In this document: piece by piece, positions 33,060 to 45,535 of the stretch
How the letters are laid out: every line of letters begins with the position of its first letter
Numbering within the stretch: the first letter of the stretch is position 1
Assembly (NCBI GenBank): GCA_944548615.1
Contig: OX155963.1
Location: 16,544,771-16,608,770, forward strand
From: Micropterix aruncella
Lineage: Eukaryota; Arthropoda; Insecta; Lepidoptera; Micropterigidae
Reading direction: 5' to 3'
DNA length: 64,000 bases
Position numbers and translations under genes: made by a program
Notes under the pieces: model-generated
What the model was told of the DNA's origin: nothing
Database searches by the model: none
The model's input: the letters and a program-made list of their open reading frames with translations, nothing else

Positions 33060-33415
33060 TGAGTATCGAATCCTCTAAGACCGTTGGCGATTAACATTTA
33101 CAGAAGTTTACTCCAGTAGCAGCTCGTCTGTAGAGAGATTTTTATTTCCCAATAGATAATATTCTATCTAAATGAGCTTTTCGAACTACTTAGTTTCTAC
33201 AGTGTCATTATTCAGACCTCTGACAATTTACTAAAAAAATCTTACTATAACACTGATTTCTTCTCCTACTCATTAAGCATCCGAAGTGCAAGACTCTGAA
33301 ATGATCTACCAGCAAATATACGAAAAGGGACTACTTTATAATCATTAAAATCTCACCTCAAAGAGTATCTCTCTATGAAATAAATAGATTCTTTCTTTCT
33401 TTTCATTTTCCTTAT
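33060..33415 (+). mobile_element. LINE family A, C-terminal coding remnant
   Basis: Collinear with the family A copies at 27.2 and 49.2 kb: 'gagcttttcgaactacttag', 'cagacctctgacaatttac', 'agactctgaaatgatctaccagcaaatata' and 'aaatctcacctcaaagagta'. Heavily mutated, and lacks the 3' UTR. Confidence 0.65.
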
Positions 33416-33444
33416 TCTCTCGATTCCCGAGAGAATAAGGAAAA
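33406..33444. repeat. Hairpin, 17-bp perfect stem, 5-nt loop
   Basis: TTTTCCTTATTCTCTCG (33406-33422) pairs perfectly with 33428-33444 around ATTCC. Confidence 0.9.
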
Positions 33445-33689
33445 GATCAAAATAATAATAATAATCGATAATAATAATAATAACCATAGATAAATAACAT
33501 CTTTCATAGATTAAGCATTTTAAACAAATTCAACCACAATTGACGGTTCCTTCCCCGTTCCAGAGCGCCTTAACTTCAATAGCGATTTATTAATTGTAGT
33601 TTTAAAACTAATAAATAATATTAACTGATATTTCAATACGTTCATCTAGTTTATTTGTATTGGTCTATGTATTGAATTATTACGTATTG

Positions 33690-33965
33690 AAACCTCTAAA
33701 CCAAATCAAAAAATGACATCTTTATGTAAATAATGTTAAAATAATAAGAGCTATGATTTTAAACAATCGTATGTTATTATATTATTAGGTTATTTTGAGA
33801 TAGGTTACAAAAGAGAAGATTAATCAATGTTTGGAACTATGAGTGCCATCTACACGTTGCGTTTCGTAGTAAAATCCTAGCTGGCAAAATATAGTACGAC
33901 ACTGGAAAATTTAATACCCTATATAATCAATTCTATAGCAAAACGCAGGCAATCGACCACATACC
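33690..33965 (+). repeat. Dispersed repeat R, copy 2 (empty site for the hAT MITE)
   Basis: Matches the flanks of the hAT MITE at 5.6-6.0 kb. Here 'accCTATATaatcaattctatag' is continuous, where copy 1 has CACTATAT, the MITE, CACTATAT, then aatcaatg. Confidence 0.7.
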
Positions 33966-34630
33966 GATCACCTTCCCACCGCGGTGCAACTCCACTTTTA
34001 CTTGCCTCAATTTCTCGAGATGATGCGATTATTATTTTTAAGCGATACGCACGCTATAATGTGGTGTATGTTTAGTTTTTTTTAATATATGTGGATCAAA
34101 AGAAACGAGACATCGCGTGAGCCATATTTTCTGATGGGAAACTCCGCTTCGCTCGGGCAAATTATTGCAACAGCGCTGTGCGGGCTTTCATTGCTGATTA
34201 CATCTTGTATGGTGATTGATACACAGCTTTTTACACGTAAAGAATAAAAATTATTTACTTAAATGTGATAATTTCAATCTCTGAATTGCGCATGAGATAG
34301 TAATATAGGGATAACATTCTTAGAAAAATCATGCATTCAAAAAAAAGGCTATAAAGAACTCAACAGATTAATAAAGAACGGACACGTAGCAAGAAAGCAG
34401 AAGATCAAAAGACATATACATAAATATTTGTATATACACTCGATAGAAATAAATCCGGGTCGCCAACCTTAATAACTCGAAAACTAAGAAGACTAATATA
34501 TTCAAATAAAAATTATTTTATATACTATTTAATGCAACTCAAATTTAATACACCCTGAAGTAATACCATCAAAAGGCTATAAAGAAAATAAATGTTTTTT
34601 GACATTAAAACTACAAACTCAATGCATTTG

Positions 34631-35010
34631 CTTTTACACGACTGCCCAACAAAAAAGGAGTGTAATGTGTTCAGGATTCATCTAAGTATGCTTTCCGTTT
34701 CTTTACTCCACTATAACTTCCAAACACTCGAACCGATTTAGAAGTATGAGGTATAGTTAGAACCGTCATATCGAGTATCATAGAGTCCCTTAACGGTCAA
34801 AATATCAATAAATAATTGTCTAAATGTTCAAATCTATAAATATCAAAAATCAAAATAAATATATCATATTTAGTGTCAAATGAAAGGTCTGATTGAGTAC
34901 ATTCCGAAAATATAAATGTATTACATAAACAATAAATATTACATAAAAAAAACGTCAAAACAATAATGATAAATACAGTAGTTCACTTTTTGTAACGGCA
35001 GTCGTTTTTT
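34631..35010 (+). mobile_element. ACACGACTGCC MITE family, copy B
   Basis: Begins CTTTTACACGACTGCCCAAC and ends GGCAGTCGTTTTTTC, with the full set of internal blocks of the family. Confidence 0.85.
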
Positions 35011-35217
35011 CTATTGTTGCTTGTATTTCTGTTATCTTACTAACTAAATTAAAAGAAGCGTTCGTTGTATTCAATATTCATTATTAATGTAGTAATTATG
35101 TCATATACACCCATCCTTATTTTCTATGATATTAGGGTTTATGTTGGTGAGACAAATTCATCGCTCTCAAGTGTAGGTACATACACGTGTTACGGATGGT
35201 TGGGATTTTTTTCAAAG

Positions 35218-35535
35218 GATGATTTTGTACATCAAACATATCAAAAAAAGTTTTAAAAAAACAAAAAACGACAAAGAAGGTTTTTGTTCAGAGGAGATTA
35301 TTCTACATTAAAAACTGAGTTAAAAGTCATCTAACACTTTTTTTTAGGCCTTCGTTTCTGGGGAAAAAATATTGGACATTTTAAAGTTGAGCCAGAAAAT
35401 GTTCTTTTTCTTGGTAATTCGTCAATAAACCTTTTAATTATTCATGTAGAATAATCGTCTATAAACAAACTCCTAAAATTAAAAAATTAAAATAACACTT
35501 TTATTTTTCTGTACGTTTGATGTGCAGAATCACTC
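35218..35535. repeat. Diverged foldback element
   Basis: GATTTTGTACATCAAACATA (from 35221) is inverted as 'tacgtttgatgtgcagaatc' near 35512-35531. GATTATTCTACAT (near 35297) is inverted exactly as ATGTAGAATAATC (near 35444). Arms between are weak. Confidence 0.5.
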
Positions 35536-36445
35536 GTCGATAAAAATGTACAAAAATATACACCATATATACGTAAAAAAAACCAATAAAGCAAGCCCAG
35601 AAGATAAAATATAACAATAATATGAAGAACTGGCAAAAATGACATTAGAAAATTGCTTACGGTATATAATATGAAATAAAGTGAATATAGTGAAGAAAAA
35701 AAAACGAAAATGTTACTGTAGTTCAAACATTGAAAAGAAAACGTATCAGTCAAATTAGATGACATGAAAACAGAAGAGCAACCAAGTGACAAACGAAATC
35801 AACGTTTCCAAATAAACGTGCTTTTGATTCCAATGAATAGCACACACATCTTGATTAGTATAGCGAAGCAGAAGCAAATTGAATGTATCAGCATAAAGAA
35901 TTGAATGTATATTGAATGTAAATTAAATGTATCAGCATTGAATGTATTAGCATAAGATGCAAATTGAACGCCAATATCCGCGCAAATCAGCATTTCTTAA
36001 ATACCACACGCAGTTCAGGCTACCATTAAAAACATGAAAAAGAAATAGAATCATTCCCTGGGTGGGGTATGGCACATCATCAATGTCATATAAAAAAAGT
36101 GAAAGCGTAATAGTACAATAAAACAAAACAAATGATGGCGTCGTTGGCTATATGCTTTACATACATACATAGGCGAAACAGCGTGCGAAACTAAGCGTAA
36201 ACGTTACAAGCAAACACATGTTCAATTTTATTATATTGTAGCAGAATTTCAGACAACGTGAAAGCTAATCACAATAAATGGATCTTTCACTTTGGCTTGT
36301 TACGTGTTTTAGAGATTTTATATAATAGAATGTACTTCAACAGTGACGACGAGATAGTTTTGGTTCACCATGGACACAACAAAACAATATTTGATTAATT
36401 TAGCATGTGCAGTGTTATATACAGCATAATAAATGAAACTCAAAA

Positions 36446-36771
36446 ATGGCAGGTGAAGACGAAGAATATTTTAAAGATTAAGAAAGAGCCGATAAGAGAC
36501 AACCTCCGTTTTTGACGCCTGGTGATATCAGCAAAAAGTGTGTAAATACTTACGAGTATTTAGGTATGTTGAGTTAAATTGGTCCATACATCATCAATGT
36601 TTTGGTAGATTGGTATTTCTGAGTAAAAGAACGTTGCAGCTCGAGCAAGCTTTAGGTGTTAGGTGCAACGCTGAATACGTTTTAGGTGCAACTTACGACG
36701 ATAACTTTCAGATAATCTACAGTAAAACGGACAAAATTACAATTAAAATGCCATATACAAAAAATCAGTAG
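36446..36771 (+). pseudogene. Degenerate coding region with polyA signal, unidentified
   Basis: From ATG 36446 one frame reads MAGEDEEYFKD, stop, ERADKRQPPFLTPGDISKKC, VNTYEYLGML, stop. A second frame from about 36538 gives 'LEQALGVRCNAEYVLGATYD' and ends MPYTKNQ at 36771. AATAAA lies at 36901-36906. The sequence looks like a compact intron-less coding unit with one nonsense change and one frameshift, possibly a retrocopy. I do not recognise the protein, and the second frame may be chance. Confidence 0.3.
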
Positions 36772-37798
36772 CAAAAAACATGATACGCTAAAAACTTGTG
36801 CCAGTGATCTTATTTTAATGTCACCTAACTAGGTTATAGCCTTTTCTAAGGCGGACATTTAAATTGTTGTGAATATATGTATGAACATATATAAAAACTA
36901 AATAAAGAAAATTAACTAAGATTGTTTTATTGCACTTCTTTACTGTTGTTACTACTCTATGTTTGAATAACTCTATAATTTGAGTCTTTCAACCATTAAC
37001 CTTCTTGCTCCTTTAAGATGAAAACAAGTCAAACTACGATGCCCCTAAGCATGCACTATCGTATAGGACCCGTCTTTCATTTTCAGAATATCACATATTC
37101 CTACATATTACTTTTTTCATCTCATGCCGCTTTCAGACCGTGCATTACACAGCGGGTTTCCCGACGCGGGAGGCGTCATTCAGTAGCGGCGGAGGCCCCA
37201 ATTTCTATCGCCTAACAGCGTCTCATAAGCCTCCTTTGTCGCTCTTGAACTTGCATCTATCATCTTGATTTCATCTCAGTCAACCGTGCCAGTTCTCACG
37301 ATACAATTACATCAGGGAGAATCGAGTTACCAAGGCGCACTCGAAACGTCGATCGCTGATCACATTTCATTGTTCAGCATTGTGAATACACTTATACGAA
37401 TTTGCAAGTCATAGCAAATGGGCGATCATTGTGTTACATTGAGCGGTAAACTTTAAAACTGCTCGTATCTTCAAAAGTCTTCATATATAAGTAGTTGAAT
37501 ATATCTTCATAAAGTTCTGGCAACCGCAAGAGGAATAAAATAATAGTTGCAAAAACTAAAAAAACACGCTTTTATAAGTAGGTACTGTACTAAAAAGCCA
37601 AAAATAAAAGGCAAACAATAATAAGCCACTCTGTTATCAATGTAAGCCATTAATTAAACGCATACGTGACCCTCATATAACATGATCATAAACCTTTAGG
37701 TATAGGAGACATTATTTTAAGAGAGACGTTAGAGATAAAAAGCAAACAAAAGAAAATATGAAATCGAAGACTATCACGGTTGTTTGATATGATATACA

Positions 37799-37927
37799 AG
37801 ACAAAAACGAATTTATCACGAGAAGTTTGTAGCACTTGACGTTTCAACAATGTTGCAACCACAACGGCGGTTGCAAAATCGCCGAAACGTCGGGTATTAC
37901 AAATTTCACGCGGTAAATTCCTTTTTA
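37799..37927. mobile_element. Penelope-type terminal repeat, palindromic, internally shortened
   Basis: Left 'agacaaaaacgaatttatcacg...agcacttgacgtttc'; right 'cggcggttgcaaaatcgccgaaacgtcggg...ttcacgcggtaaattc'. Same family as at 20.4 kb. Confidence 0.75.
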
Positions 37928-38222
37928 ACTAATTTATAAAAAAATAAATATAATCACAAGAATATGTATGTTTAATAAAAGCCCAAGGAAATATTAAATT
38001 TGTATAATGAACGAAATACTAGAAATTTTGAGAGGCAGAAATATGCTCGAAAAACACTCGCTAGAGTCAGGCATGAAGATTAACAACATAACGGTGACAT
38101 AATATAAAAAAAATGCAAAGACACTATAAGAAACACTACAAAAGCGCTTCACAAATCAAGGAGCTGGATGACGTGCATAAATCGGTAGTAAAATGGTTAT
38201 TGAACGAATTAATCAGAGTAGC

Positions 38223-38537
38223 TCAGAAGCTATTACTAGAGATTTCAACGATAGTTTCACGCTGAGAAATTAGCGATTTCAACGATACTTTGTATCGTTT
38301 CCTTCTGCGAAGCATGCTTCTTTTAAAGACATCAATGAATGCCGTCTTATATGCGATCAACCACATCGCCTTTTAAAACGGGTATATTATCCAAAATAGT
38401 AGAAATCCAGTTCTAACCGTATGCTTGATGCCGTCGTATGCTTTGATGAATTCAGTTGTATTGCTGTTAGCGTCAATGACGACATTTTCGGCATCAGATG
38501 CGGTCGACCTACATTCTCCATTTGGAGACCAGTCAAA
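38223..38537 (-). pseudogene. Coding-like minus-strand stretch, possible membrane-protein exon
   Basis: Directly after a good acceptor-like 'tttcgctttAG' (complement of 38538-38548) the minus strand reads FDWSPNGECRSTASDAENVV, IDANSNTTEFIKAYDGIKHT and VRTGFLLFWIIYPF, then TAA (complement of 38373-38375). The same frame continues open to 38223 with AMWLIAYKTAFIDVFKRSML. An NxT site followed by a hydrophobic segment of about 12 residues suggests a membrane protein end, but no family is recognised. Either the TAA is a true C-terminus or the exon is broken. Confidence 0.3.
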
Positions 38538-38879
38538 CTAAAGCGAAATGATTGATCCATCTGTCTTGCGTCTTCACTTAGCGAAGAACTGTTATGAGTC
38601 GATGAATTTTATATCAATTTCTTGGACATATCGGGAATTCACTTCAAGATGGCATAACATAGAATTATGTCGCGATGTGAAATTGATTATGGGTAGGGCG
38701 GAATGATTGCATGGAGCAATGATTTATTATTTGAGGCTAACATTGACGATTTCACTCTCTTGTGCTTTCTTGTGTTACAGGTTTTGATTGACTTCAAAAA
38801 TATTTACGAATAAGCTTTTTTGTTGCTTTCCCGACCCACCATCCAACAAAGAGGGAAAGTATTGTGAACGCGCTAAGAA

Positions 38880-39200
38880 AAAATCGAGATGAAGACGGAA
38901 ATATCAATTTTGAGCCCCCTGAGACGATTAGGACTATTTCCAGACGCAAGCTTGCATGTGTGTGTGTGTGTGTTTTTGTGTATTCCTGCACGATAACGCC
39001 CAAACGTTTCATCCGATAGAGCTGAAATTCGGTATGCAGGCATCATTTGGTCATGGCAAGCGTTGAAAAAGTTGTGATTGTCATATTTCAATCGCGAAAT
39101 ATTGAACTTAAAGACTTGAAATTTGGTACACATTTGCCTTATTGGGTCGAAATCACACTGAGAATTTCCGGTCAGTATATTTGCGCAAACGATTCAATCG
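38880..39200 (-). repeat. Dispersed repeat X, copy on minus strand
   Basis: Minus-strand blocks 'tgaccgg...gatttcgacccaataaggca', 'tgtgtaccaaatttcaag', 'atatttcgcgattgaaatatga', 'atgcctgcataccgaatttcagctc' and 'gtttgggcg' correspond to the plus copy at 17.3 kb. A (TG)9 run lies inside (38955-38972). Confidence 0.7.
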
Positions 39201-39640
39201 AACGTGTATAATGCGTTACATTTTCACTATCCGCGCTCGTCGCCGACTATCCTTCTCAATCAGGTTAATCTCCTTTCCGAAGGGACATCATGCTCAAAAG
39301 TTTTCCATAAGTTTCGTAAGAAAATATTGTGGTGATAGAACCAATTTAAAAAATATATCTAAGCTATTAATGCGTTAATTATATGCGTTTACTATTTTCA
39401 GCCGACACAAATTATCATGTAATGCGTAAGTTTGATAAATAATCTAAAATCGACTAAAAGTATTGATAACAAATATAATATGAATTAATTATAACGAAGT
39501 TTTAAAATTACTAGCAATTGTTAAATCACTACAAAGATCAATATCGCTCGTCGTAGACTATCGGGGAATTCACGCTCAAAATCCATCCATAAGTCCTTGA
39601 CTACTTCCCGGGAAAGTTTTAGGGTGCCACAACCGTTTCT

Positions 39641-40137
<497 letters not shown>

Positions 40138-41424
40138 ATTATTTGTAATATATTTATTTATTTGTTATTTCTCTCAGCATTTTTGGCGATGTTAAGTCTC
40201 CTTAGCTTGAAGTTTTACTATATGAAAGTAAACATATTATTATTCTTCTATAATGTTAAGGTCTACTTTTACCCGTCTTAAAAATTGAAATTCTGTCTCG
40301 ACTGTAGGTGCTAAACCTTTTCAATTCGTGAATCATTCATCATTAGTGATGTTTAGTTCAGCTTTTGTGGATGCAATGTAAACGTCTATTTGATTATCAG
40401 CGTCGTTTACTAAGCAATCTACTCGTACCTACATATTTCAGTACAATCTTGATTTGTTATCGTTATTCATACTTATACGATGTATTTTTCTCTGCCGCCG
40501 CATCAGCACGCTAAAGCCTTTGCCTCATTTGTATAGTATTGTTCAGTTGTGCGGTTGTGCATTGAACTTCACAGTCGCGGGCGATCCTTTAGGGATTTAA
40601 GTCCGGTGCTTATCAATATTTTAGCAGCATTGAAGCAAGCATTTCAAGCGAGCAAACAGGCTTTAGGGAATAAAAATCAACAATCGCGTACGAAATAGCA
40701 GTTTACTTGGAAATATACAGTGTAAAATAAATCCTTGAATTTGGTCAATTTTCCGTAAACTACTTGGAGACCATACACTTCAAGTGAATAATTTTAAATT
40801 GCAAGACCAACGACGATTACCAAGAAGTAGAATAGCTCTCGGCCAAGGTTCAAGTATTAATTTTTAAAAATCGGTTGTGACAGAGGATGAACTCACACCG
40901 CACGGCCAAGAAACATCGAATACTATATCGAGAATCAGCGACGCGAATCGTTTTTCAGCGACATGGGCGGATAGTAAGATCGCAACGCATTAAACACGTT
41001 CAATTCAATCGTTTACGCAAATATACTGACCGCCGAACATTCTACAAAGGGCGAACCCGTCACCCCAGGCAGGTATAACGCGATATGTGATCGTTCTTTC
41101 AGCCATGGGATTAGCGTAGAAGACGTAGAGACAAATTCAAATCTACTGTCTAGCTTCGCCAACATCCTTACGGTGAGGCACCGGAAAAGGTAGCCAGCGG
41201 GCAACCTCGCCCCCTAACTACCAGTTTTAGAAGGATATTTCCGTTTGTAATTAACCTTCAAAATGCCTCCTACCTCCTGACTGGTTACAGGATCAAGGCC
41301 GCTTACGCAGTTCTCTCCCTTACGTAGCCAGGCCAGAGTCCTAACCTGGCTCGCACTTCTGCTTGGAGGCCGCCGGATGGGTGTTGACCCGTGCGTTTGA
41401 CCGACCAGTAGCTCCCAAACGGCA
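40138..41424. other. No supported gene
   Basis: A 63-codon, very basic frame (40887-41078) with a donor-like CAGGTATAA at 41070, and an initiator-like TTCAGTTGTG near 40551, could hint at a 5' exon, but no homology is recognised. 41080-41420 is GC-richer and unassigned. Confidence 0.35.
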
Positions 41425-41680
41425 ACATACAATGTGATTTCGGCCGAACACGAAATCTGTGTACCAAATTTCAAGTTAATAAGTCGAATATTTCGAGATT
41501 GCAGAATGATTAGTGCGACTTCTGGTGGGCCGATTTCCATTTTATTGGAGGAATACAGATACTGGTCTATTTTGGAGGAATACAGATACACGGAGAGACA
41601 CACAAACAAAACTTATATTAGAAAATGGTCTTAATCGTGTCGGGGGGCTAAAGTATATATTAAAGTCGTCATCTTGAAGA
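41425..41680 (+). repeat. Dispersed repeat X, partial copy
   Basis: 'tgtgatttcggccgaaca', 'gtgtaccaaatttcaagttaat', 'atatttcgagattgcagaatgattagtgcg', 'aaaatggtcttaatcgtgtcgggggg', 'aaagtcgtcatctt'. A 28-bp 'ggaggaatacagatac' segment is duplicated in tandem. Confidence 0.75.
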
Positions 41681-42309
41681 AAATATTTGCGCGTTCACAG
41701 TCGGCCGCTGGTTAGTGGGCCGGCAAAGTAATATATAAATATACGGTAAGGAAGGTGTATGGAAAGAACTATCCGAACTGCATTTGCAAGCCAAGTTTGC
41801 ATTTCAGTAAACAAGTAAAATTACAAATAAAGAGAAGATACTAGAATTGCACTGAAGAACCGACGAAAACCTAATGATCCAGCATAGTAGCTCATGTTAA
41901 CCCCCAGAAGCTAAAACATGATAGAAACAGATATGTAAAGAAACATCTAAATGGGAGCTGTTATAAAAAAGTGGAAATGTTAAAACGATGCAAGGTCTTC
42001 GAAACTTTAATCATACAACTTGCGGACGTATTTGTGCAATATAAGGCACTCTTTACTCAATCAATGCTAGTGTAGCCATATATTAGCGTTACAGTTCATT
42101 AAATTCGCCTTATTCATTATGGTGAGCTTTGAAATCAAGGATAATGACTCCTCCCACGCCACACGCGTAACCGGTCCGCTGATTGATGGCTTGTCTAGAC
42201 CACTTGATTTCTAGATCGCTGAAATTGACTGCTTCAGTATTAAATCGTTTCTGAAGGCTCGTTGGAAATTAGAAATAAATATTTTAACACACAAGGTTGA
42301 TTCGGAAAA

Positions 42310-42745
42310 GAGAAAAGAAAAAAATCGGTTGGGTCACCCCAAGACTTTAACGGCAAGTATACAACCACCGATCCAACCCCCCCCCCCCGCGCTTTATTCG
42401 TACTATCGTCCGGTGTATTAAAATGGTATTTTTTCAAATGATGTAGTATGTTTTAAAATATGGCGGAGTTTATCAAATTATTTGTGTCGCTTGTATATGA
42501 GATATTCCGACCAAAATGTGACATTGTGGTTTCGCATTGTGGCGGATTTTCACATCTCTCTGGTAGACCGATTTCAACACAATTTCAACCAACTTTTCAA
42601 CTCTTGCCATCACCAAATGATGACTGCGCGCAATCGTGGATACACACAGAGAAACAGATAGACAGACACACAGACATACAGAAAGACTTCAGTCAAGAAA
42701 TGGTCATAAAGGTCTCGAAGGAGGGGGGCGAGGGGACAACATGTA
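42310..42745 (+). repeat. Dispersed repeat X, full-length-like copy
   Basis: 'aaaaaaatcggttgggtcaccccaagacttta', C-tract (42379-42389), 'tattaaaatggtatttttt', 'aatatggcgg', 'gagatattccgaccaaaatgtgac', 'gacagacacacagaca', 'aaatggtcataaaggt' and a G-rich end (42722-42734). It matches the order at 17.0-17.56 kb. Confidence 0.75.
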
Positions 42746-43871
42746 TACTATATTCTACCAAGAAACAAAAAATAAAGCAGTAGACTAAGATAAATTTTAA
42801 AGGCAAGCATTAAAACAATACCTAGCGAAAATGATTATGACAATAAAGAAAGAATAAGACGAACTGCCTCATTGAATAAAACAAATTAAAAACTTATCAT
42901 CAACAACAGTCTAAACACAGTGAATTACCAAAGTAATCAATCAAACTAACAGATCATTATAATCACCGCTAAGACACTTTCGCTGCACCTGCTAATCTCG
43001 ACGATCAAGGTTAAAAATATATTATTATACTTAGCACTGAATTCATTACAAGTCAAGCAATTAACGTCAGAAAAGGCAATCGATTATTGGTAATTTAAGG
43101 CCTCGATAGCAATCTTTAAAGAAAAAATGTGTAGCTATTAAAATAAAATACATATAAGAATCAAATTGGTGACCTTCGCCATTTGTAATGTAAGAGACGG
43201 CTTCAAATTACATGGACTGAATGGAAATATAAAAGTGGGGCAATATTACTAGTCACGATTTTCAAATTAAGGCAAATTGATAGTAATTGAATGAGATGAG
43301 AGAAAATTAATGATGGCTTTCCTATTGGTGGAAGTATGAATTTACGCACAACTCATCTAGGTGTAGTATGTGTCTTTCTCTTCAGGTGAACTTACAAGCT
43401 GCTTAATGATCACACGTTTTGCTTAGAATTCGCGTAAATTTACAAGCATGTACTTGCGCATTCGTCAATACGCTCTGATTCTGGATATAGATCAGATTAG
43501 ACAAAATCAGATTATTCTGGATTTTGTTCGTAGTCTTCGATATCTTTACTTTTATCCAACATCCACCTTTCCTTGAATTCTTTTTCTTTCCTCCTCCATT
43601 GACTTTTCTTGTAATAATCATGGAATTTCTTGGCTTTCTCAGATTTCTTGATTTCGAAGTCATAAATTTAAAATTTCTGACGTCATCCAATCTTTTTTGG
43701 CTACCTTAGTATTAGGTAGATCTTCACTAGTGTCTATAATATAGATATTTTTGATTATTGTTAATATTATTTGTACCTTTTAGGATATTTTTTATTTATT
43801 TTTTTAATTATCGAAATGACATTTTTATTAATTTTGAATGATTTTATTTTATTTCGATATATATATATATA
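42746..43871. other. No supported gene
   Basis: AT-rich with short unsupported frames on both strands (43403-43709). Confidence 0.4.
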
Positions 43872-44569
43872 CTAGATGACCCGGTGAACTTCGTACCACC
43901 TAAAATTGATTTGTTTGTAACTCTTTATAAACGTTTATTGAAACGATAATCAACCTTCCGAATCCAATTCATTGAAATCTATAATATGGCCGAATCGTGT
44001 ACGGTTTGAGTTTCGTTCGGTGATTAAATGAAAGTCGTTTTATAATTAAAAAAAATTCAATGTATTTAATTTTCCATGATAAAAAATTAATGCTTTTTCG
44101 ACTTTTCCGACGTTTTGCATTTTTCGACTTTCTTGACTTTTTCGACTTTTTTGACTTTTTCGACTTTTTGGACTTTTCCGACTTTTCGACTTTTCCGACT
44201 TTTTCGACTTTTTTTACGTTTTCGACTTTTTCAACTTTTCTTACTTTTTTGACTTTTCCGACTCTTGCATTTTTCGACTTTTTCAAATTTTACACAATCG
44301 CACGGAATGAATAACAGTTATGGATGGCGCAGCTGTCAAACAATAGGATCGCCGCGAACGCCATCTATTGAAAAGGGCCCATTTCCCAAAAAGACCAATT
44401 TCGTTTTTTTCGATTTTCAGTTGTTTCTTTTAATTTTTCTTAAATATTTTTTTTGTAAACCACCCTTGAATTAAGGCAAACAAAACAAAAGAATAATCAT
44501 TTAAATCGGTCGAGTCATTTTCGAGATCTTGCGAGACTAACGCACGGCGATTCATTTTTATATATAAGA
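43872..44569 (-). mobile_element. Non-autonomous Helitron, complete ends (698 bp)
   Basis: On the minus strand it begins A|TCTTATATATAAAAATGAAT (5' TC at 44569) and ends CACCGGGTCATCTAG|T (CTAG at 43872-43875), inserted between A and T as Helitrons do. The 5' sub-terminal part 'cgccgtgcgttagtctcgcaagatctcg' is shared with the second Helitron at 46.9-47.2 kb. There is no Rep or helicase. The interior is dominated by a TTTTTCGAC minisatellite. Confidence 0.85.
44086..44286 (+). repeat. Degenerate (TTTTTCGAC)n minisatellite
   Basis: About 20 units of 8-11 bp, mainly TTTTTCGACT. They give Phe/Asp-rich or Lys/Ser-rich open frames that are artefacts of the repeat. Confidence 0.9.
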
Positions 44570-44999
44570 TATAAGTAGATAGAATAAAACATTATGGAAA
44601 AAAGACCGAAGGTGATATACATGAAACTGCTGAAAGGACACGCGAAAAAAAGTGTAAAGGACAGTAAGCGAAAAAATCAGGTCATGGAAGGAATTAAAAG
44701 TAGGTACCACTTGTATAACATGCCTTGAACACAACCGGTATGACGGCGACGTTTAGCCCCTCATATTTGTTCTTCGGAGGAGAATTAGTCTTAATCGATG
44801 GACGATTCCATGCTTACGGTGAAAACGGATTAAGTATAACGTGGGTGGTAGGTACGGTATAGCTACGACCATATTTCATATCAAAGAAAGCGTATTTTTT
44901 CTCAAGAAAATTAGCCCCTAGATCTTCGTAATGCGAAGTTGCAGGTAATAAACAAAATGTTAACAAAAATAACCGAGTTATTTTTTTTTATAAGTGCAG
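44570..44999 (+). other. Mostly unassigned; short coding-like stretch
   Basis: A 44-codon plus-strand frame near 44738-44850 reads MTATFSPSYLFFGGELVLID, GRFHAYGENGLSITWVVGTV, then a stop. It reads like protein but is too short to place. Confidence 0.2.
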
Positions 45000-45535
45000 C
45001 AGCCATGTCATGGTGAAACTTAGAACAGGCTATCATAATTAAATGCGTATACAAAATTTCGTGTCTGTGCCGTTGATCGTTGAGGAGTTCCCTCGTTGGA
45101 AGCCAACCCTGGATGCCGCAGTCCTGCCTTGATGAAACTTAGATCGGGCTGTCATAATTGAATGCATATACAAAATTTCGCGACTGTGCTGTTAACCGCT
45201 GAGGAGTCCCCTCGTCGGGAGCCAAACCTGGGTATAGAATCAGGGCATGCTTGATATATAAAATGCATTGTCATCGGAGCTGAACCAACATGTAAATTTT
45301 CAACTTCATATGATAATATTTGAGGAGTTCCTTCAATTCCTCATGGATCACATCATCAGAACAAAATTTTGATAAAGATGTGACGAATCTGGAAGTACAT
45401 CCTTTCAAATAAAAAGAATTTTCCAAAGCAATTCATAAATGAGGGATTTCTAAAGTAACAAACATTTAAAGAAAAATACGATCGAATTTATAACCTCCCC
45501 CTTTTTTTTAAGTCGGTTAAAAATAAATCGGCTGT
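45000..45535 (+). repeat. Common lepidopteran-type repeat ending 'cctccccc...aagtcggttaaaaa'
   Basis: The tandem units lead into 'ttgaggagttccttcaattcctcatggatcacatcatcagaac', 'cctttcaaataaaaagaattttc' and 'ataacctcccccttttttttaagtcggttaaaaa', a combination I know as a frequent repeat in moth and butterfly genomes. The class is not assigned. Confidence 0.55.
45004..45232 (+). repeat. Tandem repeat, about 115-bp unit x2 plus decayed third
   Basis: Both units hold 'gatgaaacttaga.c.ggct.tcataatt.aatgc.tatacaaaatttcg', 'ctgtgc.gtt', 'gaggagt.ccctcgt.gg.agccaa.cctgg'. A third, weaker unit runs to about 45340. Confidence 0.8.

Noticed and set aside
35487..35792. 101-codon hydrophobic minus-strand frame
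   Set aside because: Phe/Leu/Ile/Tyr-rich from AT-rich DNA, partly within a foldback arm; no conserved motif.
41214..41609. 131-codon minus-strand frame
   Set aside because: It overlaps dispersed repeat X and an unassigned GC-richer tract; no domain recognised.
43969..44314. 105-codon Lys/Ser-rich and 84-codon Phe/Asp-rich frames
   Set aside because: Both arise from the TTTTTCGAC minisatellite inside the Helitron.
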